Assembly: GCA_047975205.1 (NCBI GenBank)
Contig: JBKEDC010000024.1
Span: 15,326-79,325, forward strand
Direction of reading: 5' to 3'
From: JBKEDC01 sp047975205
GTDB lineage: Bacteria; Bacteroidota; Bacteroidia; Bacteroidales; Prolixibacteraceae
Length of the DNA stretch: 64,000 nt
Below, piece after piece: positions 34,860-44,807 of this stretch. A program made the position numbers and the translations under genes. Numbering within the stretch: the stretch's first letter is position 1; each line of letters begins with the position of its first letter. The notes below the pieces were generated by a model, which was given only the letters and a program-made list of their open reading frames with translations, made no database searches and had not been told where the DNA came from.

Positions 34860-36477
34860 GCACTTTTGTTGTTTTGTTAATCCATCCACCTACTTTGTAT
34901 GATTGTCCGGTTTGTAAACCTTGGAAGAACATTGTTTCTTTATCCGGATAGTATGCGCTATACGTTGCTATCTTTTTATTAGCATCTTGAGCTACATCAG
35001 GTTCTACTTGTTTAGCTTTAGTGTAATAATCCACAGCTACCCAATATACTGTTGAGCGTTTGAATGCATCATCACTATATGTTTTAGCACCTTGAGCACA
35101 AATGTCGCCCAACAAAACATAAGAACGACCTGATTTAGGATCATTAGCGATTGATTTTTCTGCTAATGATTTAGCTTGACTATATGCATGCTCTTTAGCG
35201 AAAGTGAATAAAGCTAACTCATAGTAGTATTTACCTAGCAGCTCTTTATCTGTTTCGTTTTCAATTGCTTTTTTATAGTATTCTTTTGCTTGATCAACTT
35301 GGTCGCGTTTCACAAACAAACGAGCCATATTGAAAGCAGCTTCTGCCGACGGATTCATTTCATACATAGCCTCTGCAGCATTAGCATACAACTCGCTATC
35401 AGTACAGTTTTGACGATCTAATGCACGAAGCATTTTTTTCAAACCTTCCTCGTCACTTTTAAGTGCATCAAATTTTGGCTCATAATAAGCAAGTAGTGCT
35501 TCGCAATCGGCAGCTCCCGATGTTTGAAAAGCCTTATCTACCTCTTCTTTAGTAGCTAGCATTTGTTCGTTTTTAGCATCAATTGTCAGATTGTTATCTA
35601 TGATTGTTGAAACTTTACCATAGTTTGCCACTACGTCTTCTTTAGACAATTCATTCGAACGGAATAAACTTTTTGTTACTCCCATATAGATAACCAAAAC
35701 TGCTGGTTCTGTTTCTTCACCGTTAAGACCGATAGCTGTTTCTAATTTATCATAGGCTTTTTTCAAGAAAGCAGTTCGATCGGCATCTGACAATTCTTGA
35801 TTCACATAGGCGTTAAAGTAATCAGTTGCTTCTCGCCCTCTAACAAATCCCTCTTTACCAAAGTTGTCAATACGTTTAGTATAGATTTGCGAAATCGTAT
35901 CAACATAGGCATCAATAGTTTCCATGTTTGTTGATTTAGCCAATAGATTCTTATAGATATTCACCCCTTGAATATATACATTCAACGATGATTTCGGATA
36001 GCGATTATAAACCACTCGCCAGTGTTTTAATGCCGTAGCATAGTTTTGTTGTTTATACGCTTGTTCATACATGGTTAATTCTTCCATGTATTTTTCATCT
36101 TGAGCTGCAACCAATTCTTTTTGAGAACGATTATCAATTACATAACCTGCAGCACCTACTTCAGGAAGCGGGCTACCGTCAAAACTAAATCGAAGAGGAC
36201 TTTCTTCATTACCTTCCAAATTCTTTTTTACGGATTTACCGGTCACCAAATCGGTGAATTTGATATATTTACATTTCTCATCTAAAGTAATCGTGAAAGA
36301 TCCTTCATGATTAGAATATGCTGAAGTTCCTTTTTGCGGTGCAACTTCAACCCCAGCCTTTGGAGCTCCGGCTTCATAAACTTTACCTGAGATTTCTTTT
36401 TGAGCCATAGCTGTTATTGAACATGCTACAACCATCAACAAGGTTAATACATTTGTCTTTGAAAAAATAGACTTCAT
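34849..36477 (-). CDS. Secreted TPR protein with regulatory-like beta domain
   Basis: A 542-residue protein with a signal peptide (LTLLMVVACSITAMAQ). A carboxypeptidase-regulatory-like beta domain follows (ISGKVYEAGAPKAGVEVA). TPR repeats cover about 130-520 (YEQAYKQQNYATALKHWRVV, FNMARLFVKRDQVDQAKEYY, AEKSIANDPKSGRSYVLLGD). It lies upstream of lptC in a conserved Bacteroidales arrangement with coaX; a role in envelope assembly is inferred only from that. Confidence 0.8.
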   Translation of the reverse strand: MKSIFSKTNVLTLLMVVACSITAMAQKEISGKVYEAGAPKAGVEVAPQKGTSAYSNHEGSFTITLDEKCKYIKFTDLVTGKSVKKNLEGNEESPLRFSFDGSPLPEVGAAGYVIDNRSQKELVAAQDEKYMEELTMYEQAYKQQNYATALKHWRVVYNRYPKSSLNVYIQGVNIYKNLLAKSTNMETIDAYVDTISQIYTKRIDNFGKEGFVRGREATDYFNAYVNQELSDADRTAFLKKAYDKLETAIGLNGEETEPAVLVIYMGVTKSLFRSNELSKEDVVANYGKVSTIIDNNLTIDAKNEQMLATKEEVDKAFQTSGAADCEALLAYYEPKFDALKSDEEGLKKMLRALDRQNCTDSELYANAAEAMYEMNPSAEAAFNMARLFVKRDQVDQAKEYYKKAIENETDKELLGKYYYELALFTFAKEHAYSQAKSLAEKSIANDPKSGRSYVLLGDICAQGAKTYSDDAFKRSTVYWVAVDYYTKAKQVEPDVAQDANKKIATYSAYYPDKETMFFQGLQTGQSYKVGGWINKTTKVRVR

Positions 36478-36610
36478 TTTTAAAGTATTTCGGTTTTTAT
36501 GCGTTTAATTCTCTATTTATTTGAGATTTTAGTCGAAAATCACTAGCAAATATAAGGGTATAGTTTTAAGCTTACTAGTACTTCATAATAAAAAAGCATA
36601 ATTCTAGGCA

Positions 36611-37339
36611 TCAATACCACCTCAAACTATTTGCAACCTCTTGAAGACCAATGAATATCAAATCTTTTTGTATTATTAATTTTTTATCAATTATTTCCGA
36701 TAGCAAGACGGCATCTCCTCCGGTAAGCACAACTTGCAAATTCGGACATTGCAACTCGGCCTTAATAATATACGATTCGAGTTCATTGGCTACTCCTTGC
36801 TGAACACCTGCTCGAATGGCAGACTCTGTATTCCTGCCAATGGATTCAAAATCTCTTTCGGCTGACACCAGAGGTAATTTATCGGTATAATCATGCAAAG
36901 ATTTAAATCGCAAACGGATACCCGGAGCTATATTACCACCGAGAAACTCGGCATCGGCACTCACAAAATCTATCGTAATAGCAGTGCCTGCGTCAATTAC
37001 CAGCAAAGGAACATTGGGGAATAAGGTTATTGCCCCAACTGCAGCCAGCACCCTATCCATACCCAAGGTTTCGGGTTGCTCATATTGAATTTTCACGGGT
37101 AGAGGCAGATCATGCCGAACACATCGATAATTGAAATTAGCTGCCAAATATTCTTCTAAATGTTCTGACAGCTTGCGAACACTGCACATAACTACGGTAT
37201 CAAATGCTTTCCCCTTAGCTTGCAACGAGGCTATAAAGCACTCATTAAAGATAACTGTAAATCCCCGGTCTACAATTTTATTATCTTTGGTTAATACCCA
37301 TTTGCACAAGGTGTTTCCTATATCTACCAGTAAATTCAT
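36611..37339 (-). CDS. coaX: Type III pantothenate kinase
   Basis: First step of coenzyme A synthesis, potassium-dependent. The 242-residue protein has the ASKHA phosphate loop LLVDIGNTLCKWVL, the central TLGMDRVLAAVGAI, VIDAGTAITIDFV with catalytic Asp, and GGNIAPGIRLRFKSL. The length is normal. Its start overlaps the nadC stop by 4 nt. Confidence 0.95.
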   Translation of the reverse strand: MNLLVDIGNTLCKWVLTKDNKIVDRGFTVIFNECFIASLQAKGKAFDTVVMCSVRKLSEHLEEYLAANFNYRCVRHDLPLPVKIQYEQPETLGMDRVLAAVGAITLFPNVPLLVIDAGTAITIDFVSADAEFLGGNIAPGIRLRFKSLHDYTDKLPLVSAERDFESIGRNTESAIRAGVQQGVANELESYIIKAELQCPNLQVVLTGGDAVLLSEIIDKKLIIQKDLIFIGLQEVANSLRWY

Positions 37340-38181
37340 TTCGCTATGCGTTGGCTAATATCAAGAGCCCTTACGGAATGAGTTAATGCTCCTACCGAAA
37401 TATAATCAACACCGGTGGCAGCCACTCCCGGTAAACGCTCTAGACTCATATTACCCGATGCTTCCGTTTCTGCTCTTCCGGCAATTATACCTACAGCTTG
37501 ATGCATAAGCTCATTATTCATATTATCAAGCATAATAATATCGGCACCGGCTTGCAGTGCTTCTTCCACCTGCTTTAAATTAGTTGTTTCCACTTCTATT
37601 TTGATATCTGTCGAAACTTTCGTTCTAATTTCATGCACAGCTTGTGTAATTCCTCCGGCAATATCAATATGATTATCTTTAATCATCACCATATCATACA
37701 AACCAATGCGATGATTTTTAGCTCCTCCCAGCTTTACGGCATATTTATCAAGCAGTCGATATGCCGGCAGCGTTTTTCTTGTATCTAATATTTGTGTTGT
37801 TGTGTGCAGAATAGCATCAACATATTTCCGTGTTTCGGTGGCTATGCCCGATAACCGCTGTGCAAAATTTAAAGCAATACGCTCAGCTGACAGTAAAGCC
37901 CGATATGTAGCCTTAAATCGAACCACAATATCTCCTTTTTTCACTTGATCACCATCCTGCACCATCGGCTGCCATTGCAAATTGGCATCAAGTTTTCGGA
38001 AAGCCATTTCGGCTATAGGCAATCCCACTATTACACCATCTTCCTTAGCTCTCCAAAAAGCACTTCGGTATTCCGTAACAGCTATCAAGTTATTTGTCGT
38101 AATATCTCCGGTTGCCAAATCTTCATCGAATGCCAAATCTAACAAGTGTATTGCTGATTGTAATGTTTCTTGATCCATCAT
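37336..38181 (-). CDS. nadC: Quinolinate phosphoribosyltransferase (nicotinate-nucleotide pyrophosphorylase)
   Basis: Makes nicotinate mononucleotide from quinolinate and PRPP. The 281-residue protein has DLATGDITTNNLI, ALNFAQRLSGIAT, ILDTRKTLPAYRLLDKYAVK, MIKDNHIDIAGGI, VETTNLKQVEEAL, DIIMLDNM and DYISVGALTHS. It overlaps nadB by 4 nt and coaX by 4 nt, an overlapping cofactor operon. Confidence 0.97.
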   Translation of the reverse strand: MMDQETLQSAIHLLDLAFDEDLATGDITTNNLIAVTEYRSAFWRAKEDGVIVGLPIAEMAFRKLDANLQWQPMVQDGDQVKKGDIVVRFKATYRALLSAERIALNFAQRLSGIATETRKYVDAILHTTTQILDTRKTLPAYRLLDKYAVKLGGAKNHRIGLYDMVMIKDNHIDIAGGITQAVHEIRTKVSTDIKIEVETTNLKQVEEALQAGADIIMLDNMNNELMHQAVGIIAGRAETEASGNMSLERLPGVAATGVDYISVGALTHSVRALDISQRIAK

Positions 38182-39755
38182 TTTCGTAGTGGTATAAATT
38201 GTGTTTCTCTACCTTTCTCAAATACAATATGCTTTCTCCAGTTCGAATTTTCCTCTCGAAAATCTTCTCGGATATGACCTCCTCTACTCTCTTCGCGAAG
38301 CAAAGCCGACTTTGTAATTAAAGCACTGACTTCGGCAATTTGCCGTACCTTAATAAAGTTATAATCCTGCAAGTCTGCTTTTTGAATGGCCACTTTAATC
38401 TTTTCTATTTGTTGTAAGGCAAATGTTAGTTGTTCCTTATTTCTTACGATACCCACACAACTAGACATGATTTTGGCCAATTCATTCTTATACTTTAAAA
38501 ATTCTTTCTCGTTCTCAACATGGTTAGTAATCTGCTGCAAACCGATCAATCGAGTTTCTTTTTTCTGTCTTTCTCCAACTAAGTTTCCGGCTCGTTTACC
38601 AAAAACCAAACATTCTAAAAGAGAGTTGCTTGCCAAACGGTTAGCCCCCATAACACCTGTTGATGCTAACTCGCCGCAAGCAAATAATCCGGAAATATTT
38701 GTTTCTCCATTTAAATCGGTCTTCACCCCGCCCACCATATAATGAGCGGCCGGAGCAACGGGAAGCAAATCATTGGTCATATCGTAACCAAACTCTTTTA
38801 ATTTCTGATAAATATTAGTGAATCTATTTCGTATTTTTTCTGCATCTAAGTGCTTCAAACTTAAATAAACATGCGAACTATTATTTTTATGCATTTGCTG
38901 ATAGATAGCATATGCCACTACATCGCGAGGAGCCAATTCAGCTAAAGGGTGGATAGGCAACATGAATCGTTCTCCATTTTCGTCAAGCAGCCAAGCTCCT
39001 TCTCCTCTAACGGCTTCGCTAATGAGAAAAGCATCTTGATCGGCCAGTGCTAAAGCCGATGGGTGAAACTGTTCAAATTCCAAATCTTCTACTTTCGCTC
39101 CGGCTGCATAAGCTAAAGCTACACCGTCGCCCGTTGCAGTGTGTGGATTAGTCGTTCGGGTAAATATGCGCGACAATCCTCCGGTTGCCAAAATGGTTGA
39201 TGCCGATTCTATACAGATATTTTCTCCGGATTCAAAACTTAAAGCTTGCACACCAACACAAACTTTATCTTCAACTAATATTTGGGTTACGGCTGTATAT
39301 TCAAAACTGGTAATATTTAGTTGCTGTTTTACTTGTTTCAACATAAATGAAGTAAGGTGTTTTCCGGTTGCATCGCCATCAGCATGCAGAATGCGCCTTT
39401 TGCTATGCCCTCCTTCTAAACCTAATGTTATTTCACCTTTCTCATTTTTATCGAACTGCATACCCAAATCTATTACCTCGCGAATACGATGCATACCCTC
39501 TTGTACTAATATTTCTACGGCATCACGTTCACAGAGTCCTCGCCCGGCAACATGCGTATCATGTGCATGTGAATCCGGAGAATCATCAGCCGAATAAACT
39601 GCGGCTATCCCTCCCTGTGCGTAATAAGAATTACTAACATCGAGTTCTGATTTGGTAACTAGGGCTACCTTTCCATGTTTAGCTGCATGGTAGGCCGCTG
39701 TTAATCCGGCCAGACCACTACCCACAACGATTGTGTCAAAAGAATATTTTAGCAT
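38178..39755 (-). CDS. nadB: L-aspartate oxidase
   Basis: An FAD enzyme that oxidises aspartate to iminoaspartate in de novo NAD synthesis. The 525-residue protein has the FAD motif TIVVGSGLAGLTAAYHA, SYYAQGGIAAV, LGLEGGHSKRRILHADGDAT, FEQFHPSAL, AHYMVGGVKTDLNGET and GELASTGVMGANRLASNSLLE. The length is typical. nadA, which acts between it and nadC, is not in the window. Confidence 0.97.
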   Translation of the reverse strand: MLKYSFDTIVVGSGLAGLTAAYHAAKHGKVALVTKSELDVSNSYYAQGGIAAVYSADDSPDSHAHDTHVAGRGLCERDAVEILVQEGMHRIREVIDLGMQFDKNEKGEITLGLEGGHSKRRILHADGDATGKHLTSFMLKQVKQQLNITSFEYTAVTQILVEDKVCVGVQALSFESGENICIESASTILATGGLSRIFTRTTNPHTATGDGVALAYAAGAKVEDLEFEQFHPSALALADQDAFLISEAVRGEGAWLLDENGERFMLPIHPLAELAPRDVVAYAIYQQMHKNNSSHVYLSLKHLDAEKIRNRFTNIYQKLKEFGYDMTNDLLPVAPAAHYMVGGVKTDLNGETNISGLFACGELASTGVMGANRLASNSLLECLVFGKRAGNLVGERQKKETRLIGLQQITNHVENEKEFLKYKNELAKIMSSCVGIVRNKEQLTFALQQIEKIKVAIQKADLQDYNFIKVRQIAEVSALITKSALLREESRGGHIREDFREENSNWRKHIVFEKGRETQFIPLRK

Positions 39756-39819
39756 TTCATTTTAGCGCAAATGCTCTTGGTTTGTTATACTTGCGTCCGA
39801 CAAAGTTACGAAATAGCCA

Positions 39820-39848
39820 TAAAAAAAACGACCTCTTTTAAGGTCGTT
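39820..39848 (-). terminator. Terminator of the HIT gene
   Basis: AACGACC / GGTCGTT stem with an 8-nt loop. On the minus strand it is followed by a run of eight T, 4 nt beyond the HIT stop. Confidence 0.8.
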
Positions 39849-39852
39849 CTCA

Positions 39853-40251
39853 TTATAACGCGATTTGTTCTGCAATTTTTTGAGCTATTTGCTCCATTTC
39901 TTCGGGTTCTAACTTCAATTTTTCTGAGAAATTCAATAAATCAGCCTCCGATTGCATCGGTATAAGGTGAATGTGTGCATGAGGCACCTCCATTCCTAAC
40001 ACTAACACACCTACTCGTTGGCAAGGAATGGCTTTCTTAATTCCTACTGCTACTTTTTTAGCAAAGTGTTGCAAACGCAAATAATAGCCATCTTCCAAAT
40101 CAAATAGATAGTCAATTTCTTTTTTAGGAATTACCAACACATGTCCCTTAGCCGTAGGAAACACATCAAGAAAAGCTAGAAAATCCCCGGTTTCAGCAAC
40201 TTTATAAGCAGGAATTTCTCCTTTAACTATTTTAGTAAACACACTAGCCAT
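39853..40251 (-). CDS. HIT-family nucleotide hydrolase
   Basis: A 132-residue protein of the HINT type. It shows FTKIVKGEIPAYKVAET, DVFPTAKGHVLVIPKK and the histidine triad HAHIHLIPM. The C-terminal tail is rich in Glu and Leu. Such proteins hydrolyse phosphoramidate or AMP-linked substrates; the physiological substrate is unknown. It follows greA by 11 nt, so the two are cotranscribed. Confidence 0.93.
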   Translation of the reverse strand: MASVFTKIVKGEIPAYKVAETGDFLAFLDVFPTAKGHVLVIPKKEIDYLFDLEDGYYLRLQHFAKKVAVGIKKAIPCQRVGVLVLGMEVPHAHIHLIPMQSEADLLNFSEKLKLEPEEMEQIAQKIAEQIAL

Positions 40252-40262
40252 AGCTTATTTGT

Positions 40263-40736
40263 TTAAAGTGAAATGTCTAAAATTTCAAATTGCATAACTC
40301 CCGCAGGAACTTGCACTTCCACCACATCTCCCACTCTTTTCCCCACTAAAGCCTTAGCAATTGGTGTATCTATTGATATTTTACCTTCTTTCAGGTTAGC
40401 CTCGTGTTCTGAAACAACAGTATAAACCATTGTTTTATTCATCTTAAGGTTTTTAATAGTTACCTTATTTAATATCTGAACCGTTTCTGTGTCTATCTTC
40501 GATTCATCGATGATACGAACATTGGCTATCTTATCTCTTAGCACTGCTATTTTAGCTTCCAACATGCCTTGTGCATCTTTGGCAGCATCATATTCTGCAT
40601 TTTCTGAGATATCTCCTTTTTCAATAGCCTCGCCAATTTGTTTTGAAATTGCAGGGCGTTCTACATTAGTTAAGCGGTCAAGATCTGCCCGAAGCTTATC
40701 TAATCCTTGTTGTGTTACATATGTTATTTTCGACAT
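40263..40736 (-). CDS. greA: Transcription elongation factor GreA
   Basis: Stimulates transcript cleavage by backtracked RNA polymerase. The 157-residue protein has the N-terminal coiled coil (YVTQQGLDKLRADLDRL, IGEAIEKGDISENAEYDAAK with the acidic tip Asp and Glu). The FKBP-like C-terminal domain follows (VTIKNLKMNKTMVYTVV, ISIDTPIAKALVGKRVGDVV). The length is normal. Confidence 0.97.
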   Translation of the reverse strand: MSKITYVTQQGLDKLRADLDRLTNVERPAISKQIGEAIEKGDISENAEYDAAKDAQGMLEAKIAVLRDKIANVRIIDESKIDTETVQILNKVTIKNLKMNKTMVYTVVSEHEANLKEGKISIDTPIAKALVGKRVGDVVEVQVPAGVMQFEILDISL

Positions 40737-40921
40737 GTTAAATGTTTTTTGATTAACGATAAGGTTAATTAAATCTCTTTAGTTGTTGTTCTATATCAAT
40801 GTTAGGGTATAAATAAAAAAGAATTCCCCGCTAAAGGAACCCTTTTGATGAAGCAAAGCTAATTAAAAATTAGTTATTCTGAAAATCCTTCTCTGAGACT
40901 TCCAAACGAAATGTCTCCGGT

Positions 40922-41323
40922 TTAATCTTCTTTAAATTTTGGTTTCATAATCTCTGCATAAACAATAGCCTTTTTCAAATCAAAATTCGACAAGACGGGT
41001 TCAAAGGTTTCCACTTGCAATTCCTTAGACACATCACCTGCTGCTTTCATTCTCGATTTAGACCTATGTTTTTCTGCTTTAGGCAACACCTCTTCTGGAG
41101 TAATGTTCGATTGCTTTGATTCTACTTTATCAAAGAACGGTGGGGAGACCGGTTTTGTTCGCTCTTCTTCAAACCTGTCTTTTTCCCAAAAATCTTCCGG
41201 CAGCGAATCGTCTTCAAATATTTTTTGAAAAACAGAATCGCTTTTGCCGTCTTTCGCTCGACGCTTACGCTCAGCAAAAAAAACGAAGACCAAGGATATC
41301 AGTATAAAAATAATATTTTCCAT
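40922..41323 (-). CDS. Small membrane-anchored protein of unknown function
   Basis: A 133-residue protein with an N-terminal membrane helix (NIIFILISLVFVFFAE), a highly charged middle and a C-terminal helix motif LKKAIVYAEIMKPKF. That tail looks conserved in Bacteroidales, but I do not know a function. It is about 185 nt upstream of greA on the same strand and divergent from a lipoprotein gene. Confidence 0.6.
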   Translation of the reverse strand: MENIIFILISLVFVFFAERKRRAKDGKSDSVFQKIFEDDSLPEDFWEKDRFEEERTKPVSPPFFDKVESKQSNITPEEVLPKAEKHRSKSRMKAAGDVSKELQVETFEPVLSNFDLKKAIVYAEIMKPKFKED

Positions 41324-41400
41324 TCTTTATTAGCTTTCTATATCATCAATTCAATAAATGCTTTAAATTGCACCTAATTTTCCTAACAAAGATAACAAAT

Positions 41401-41853
41401 ATGCATATGTTCAAAACTATCTACCTAAATTTTTTATTAGTCACCGGTATTACTTTATCATCTTGTGCCGACAATTTTGTATCGTCTATACCAAATACGG
41501 ATTTCGAACTGCAAATAAATCTAAATATCTACAACGATCTTTTGGTTCCCGGAGGAGCTAAATATTTTTCGGCAGGCGGATATAGTGGTGTGTGGGTAAT
41601 TAATAGTCCTATCTTATCAGGAGAAAACAACCCTTTTATTGCATTCGATGCTTGCTGCCCTTATGAATCTAAGCATGACATTATTGTCAAAAACAAAGGA
41701 ACTTATGCCGAATGCGATAGTTGCCATACCATATACAATTGGCAGATTGATGGTTCGGTTCTTGCCGGAGATTCTTTGGGAGGATTAGGAACCGAACCTT
41801 TGCGCCCATACAGTATTTCAAAAACAGGCTCCATGCTCACTGTTTTCAACTAA
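41401..41853 (+). CDS. Rieske-like lipoprotein with altered metal ligands
   Basis: From ATG at 41401 (a second ATG at 41407 is equally possible), a 150-residue protein has a lipoprotein signal (TGITLSSC). Its domain follows the Rieske beta pattern: FDACCPYE with Cys85 and Cys86, then CDSCH with Cys105, Cys108 and His109, then DGSVLAGDSLGGLGTEPLRPY. Classical Rieske sites are CxH and CxxH. Here the first His is replaced (PYE), so an ordinary Rieske cluster is doubtful. Function unknown. Confidence 0.65.
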   Translation: MHMFKTIYLNFLLVTGITLSSCADNFVSSIPNTDFELQINLNIYNDLLVPGGAKYFSAGGYSGVWVINSPILSGENNPFIAFDACCPYESKHDIIVKNKGTYAECDSCHTIYNWQIDGSVLAGDSLGGLGTEPLRPYSISKTGSMLTVFN

Positions 41854-41875
41854 GAATAGACATTTATCGATACAT

Positions 41876-41910
41876 AAAGAGGCTGTCTGAAAAGTCTAGA
41901 CAGCCTCTTT
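41876..41910. terminator. Bidirectional terminator between convergent genes
   Basis: Perfect 13-bp stem AAAGAGGCTGTCT / AGACAGCCTCTTT with a 9-nt loop and T-runs on both sides. It is shared by the Rieske-like and DUF4861 genes. Confidence 0.9.
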
Positions 41911-41931
41911 TTATGTATTGTGCATGTATCA

Positions 41932-43224
41932 TTATTGAATAGACACTTCCAACGGGCTATCCCATTTTTTTGCTTCGTCTTTTAAATACGATTTAAAGTT
42001 TGTCATTTCTTTCCATTTTGCATTTTCTAATCCCCAAACTGCAGAGAAATAATGACGAGCCGGTGTATCATTCTTAATCTTCTGAGCCACAAAGTAAGTG
42101 TCTGATATAACATTACTAAACTCCTTTTCAGAAACTGTTTGATATTGCTTACCTTTGAAGTAGTAATTATCTTTATTTGCCTCTCCGATTTTAGTTATTT
42201 CATTCGCTTTCACTACAACAGCCATTCCTAACTCATCGTTATTTAGCGATTGTACATCATGCGTTGCAATAGCCTTGTAATCTTTGCTCACATCAAATTG
42301 CTGAGGCTTTGTATTTTTCAGTTTTGTGGTAACAATACCTGTTGCTATTTGTTTTTCTCCTTGGAATCCGGAAACAGTCACATCTGATTGAAACCAATAT
42401 TTTCCCGGATATATCGCAATGCGTTCTTTGGCTGAAAGATTTTGCCCTTCCACGTGCCAACCTTTATAAATCAAATCAAACACGGAACGTACCGGACCCT
42501 CTGTTATTTTTTGATACTCATAGTCATCTGTTGAACCCAAACGATATAAAGAATCATTTTCAAATAAGGCTAAACCTCCGGATCCCACTGAGTTGCCACA
42601 ATGCAGAATATCCATTCCCCAATCGGCCAAATCATGATAGCTTCCCATCTCAGGTGTATGTATTTTATCGATGATAAGACCGGGTTTGCGCTTTCCAAAT
42701 AAGTCTTTCACGTTTCTACAATCGAAATAATTTCGGAAACCCATTTTATCGTTTTCCCAACTTACACTTTCTCCTTGGGCAATAATTTCAAACGGTTCTG
42801 TGGCAGGAATGGCAGTATAATGGTCGTATTCCTTATAGGTTCCATCCGGTTGATGAATACCTAAACGAACATTGGTACGTTTTTCAAAAGTCGGATATTT
42901 TACCGACTCCACGCATTCCACCTCGCAGTTAAGCGTTTCATTAGCCCCAATATTAACAATAAAAGCCAGCTCATCCCAATTGCCGTCGCGATTCATATCA
43001 TCAAGCTGGGTTGGCACATATTTACCATTCAGTTTTACAACAGGCAACAAATTGTTTTTCTCATTAAGTTTCAAAGCACTCTCAAGCTCTGCTCTTTTGA
43101 GTACAATCACTTCATCAGCACGCGCCTCATTTAAATTATTCTTCACACTAATTACCGGTTCTTTCGAGCACGACAATAAAGCCGTCATCAACAAGAATGC
43201 CGGAATAAACTTATAACTTTTCAC
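41932..43224 (-). CDS. DUF4861 family lipoprotein
   Basis: A 430-residue secreted lipoprotein (AFLLMTALLSC). DUF4861 features are visible: LNGKYVPTQLDDMNRDGNWDEL with an acidic Ca-like loop, IIAQGESVSWENDKMGFRNYF, HDLADWGMDILHCGNSVGSGGLAL and a C-terminal HYFSAVWGLENAKW. Family members occur in polysaccharide loci and include pectin- or ulvan-related carbohydrate enzymes; the activity here is unproven. It is alone, not within a recognisable PUL in this window. Confidence 0.82.
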   Translation of the reverse strand: MKSYKFIPAFLLMTALLSCSKEPVISVKNNLNEARADEVIVLKRAELESALKLNEKNNLLPVVKLNGKYVPTQLDDMNRDGNWDELAFIVNIGANETLNCEVECVESVKYPTFEKRTNVRLGIHQPDGTYKEYDHYTAIPATEPFEIIAQGESVSWENDKMGFRNYFDCRNVKDLFGKRKPGLIIDKIHTPEMGSYHDLADWGMDILHCGNSVGSGGLALFENDSLYRLGSTDDYEYQKITEGPVRSVFDLIYKGWHVEGQNLSAKERIAIYPGKYWFQSDVTVSGFQGEKQIATGIVTTKLKNTKPQQFDVSKDYKAIATHDVQSLNNDELGMAVVVKANEITKIGEANKDNYYFKGKQYQTVSEKEFSNVISDTYFVAQKIKNDTPARHYFSAVWGLENAKWKEMTNFKSYLKDEAKKWDSPLEVSIQ

Positions 43225-43298
43225 AACTTACATTATTAATGAATTAAACAAATTACCTATATCAACCAAAAATAAACAAATATTCAGTAGTGCCTACT

Positions 43299-43335
43299 AA
43301 AAAAGACGTTTCATGAAATATGAAACGTCTTTTTT
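43299..43335 (-). terminator. Trigger factor terminator
   Basis: Perfect 16-bp inverted repeat AAAAAAGACGTTTCAT / ATGAAACGTCTTTTTT with a 5-nt loop, 25 nt after the tig stop on the minus strand. Confidence 0.9.
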
Positions 43336-43359
43336 AGAATTAATTTATCTTCTGAAAGA

Positions 43360-44724
43360 CTATTTAGTTTCAAATAGTTTAGCAAATTCTTCTTCGCTAA
43401 CCATTTTTTCGTCAATAGCCACTTTTCCTTTGATTACTGCCAACACTTTTTCTTCAAAAGCTTGATTCATCATACGGCTGCGGTTTTTCTCGTCTTGCAA
43501 CATTTGTTGAGCATAGTTTTCCAACAAATCATCAGGGGCACTTCCCATGCCGTATTGAGCAAATTGCATGGCTGCCGTTTTCTTTGCAATAGCAGTTACA
43601 TCTTCTTGCTCCAATTTCACTTCATTATCTTTAGCTACCTTATCTCTGATTAGCTGCCAACGGAAATCGTTAATAATACCGGCAAAGTTTTCTTCCAAGC
43701 TTGCATGAGTCATTTCTTTGTTTGTTTCCAACAACCAACGTTTCAAGAATTCTTCCGGCAAGTCGAAAGCAATTTTATCTACCAAAATTTCTTTTGCGTC
43801 AAGCAAGAATTTATATTCGCTCGACTGCTCATAATTTTTAGCAATATCTTCTTTCATTTTAGCGCGGAAAGCTTCAATAGTTTTCACTTCTGTATCTTTT
43901 CCGAGCACCATGGCAAAAAATTCTTCATTCAATTCTGCTTCTTGAAATTGAAGCACCTCAACAACAGTGAATTTATAATTTTTGCCCTCTTCAATACTTT
44001 CTATTTGATCGTGAGGAATATTTAACATATGAGCCACCTCATGTTTGTTGCCATACACTTTCACCGGATCGAAAGTCAACACTCCCCCTACTTTAATACC
44101 TATTGCTTCTGCTTTAATGGCATCATCTTTCATTAAATCGATGGCAATAGCTACATTACCGGCTTTCACACCGTCTTCAACTTCATTCCCATCAGCATCT
44201 AATTCTGCAATATCCACTCGAAGTGTATCTTTTTCGGCAGCAACCTCTACAGGTATATTTTGCCCCATACGTTGCGTGTAAGATTCCACTTGCTTATCTA
44301 CCATTTCTTCTGTTACATCAATTTGGTAGTAAGGATATTTTTTGCGCTTGTCAATTTTTACTTCAAATTCAGGAGCCCAAGCAATGTCGAATATAAATTC
44401 GAATTCTTCTTGACTTTCCCAATTGATTTCAGCTTGTTTTTCTTCGTTTGGAAGAGGATCTCCTAACATATTGATTTTTTCTGCTTCAACATATTTAGGA
44501 ATTTCTGCCGAGATAATACGATTAATCTCATCGGCCAATACAGCTGTACCATATTGTTTTCTAACCAAACCTGCCGGTACTTTACCCGGACGGAATCCCG
44601 GCATATTTACTTTTTTACGATAGTCTTTTAAAGTTTTCTCTACCGCATCGGCATAGTCTGCTTTCTCGATTTTTAGAGTAAGCGTGGCACTAAGCTCATT
44701 AATGTTTTCTCTTGAAATGTTCAT
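43360..44724 (-). CDS. tig: Trigger factor
   Basis: A ribosome-bound chaperone and prolyl isomerase. The 454-residue protein has the N-terminal ribosome-binding domain with signature GFRPGKVPAGLVRKQYG. A middle FKBP-like region is altered, as usual in Bacteroidetes (about 150-245). The C-terminal helical arms follow (VVEVLQFQEAELNEEFFAMV, LPEEFLKRWLLETNKE). The length fits the family. Monocistronic, with a strong terminator. Confidence 0.95.
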   Translation of the reverse strand: MNISRENINELSATLTLKIEKADYADAVEKTLKDYRKKVNMPGFRPGKVPAGLVRKQYGTAVLADEINRIISAEIPKYVEAEKINMLGDPLPNEEKQAEINWESQEEFEFIFDIAWAPEFEVKIDKRKKYPYYQIDVTEEMVDKQVESYTQRMGQNIPVEVAAEKDTLRVDIAELDADGNEVEDGVKAGNVAIAIDLMKDDAIKAEAIGIKVGGVLTFDPVKVYGNKHEVAHMLNIPHDQIESIEEGKNYKFTVVEVLQFQEAELNEEFFAMVLGKDTEVKTIEAFRAKMKEDIAKNYEQSSEYKFLLDAKEILVDKIAFDLPEEFLKRWLLETNKEMTHASLEENFAGIINDFRWQLIRDKVAKDNEVKLEQEDVTAIAKKTAAMQFAQYGMGSAPDDLLENYAQQMLQDEKNRSRMMNQAFEEKVLAVIKGKVAIDEKMVSEEEFAKLFETK

Positions 44725-44807
44725 TATAACTATACTTTAACGTTCTCAAAATAACCGAGAAATCGGCCGACGTTTTTTATTATTTAAAAAATTGTGTATA
44801 AACAAGA

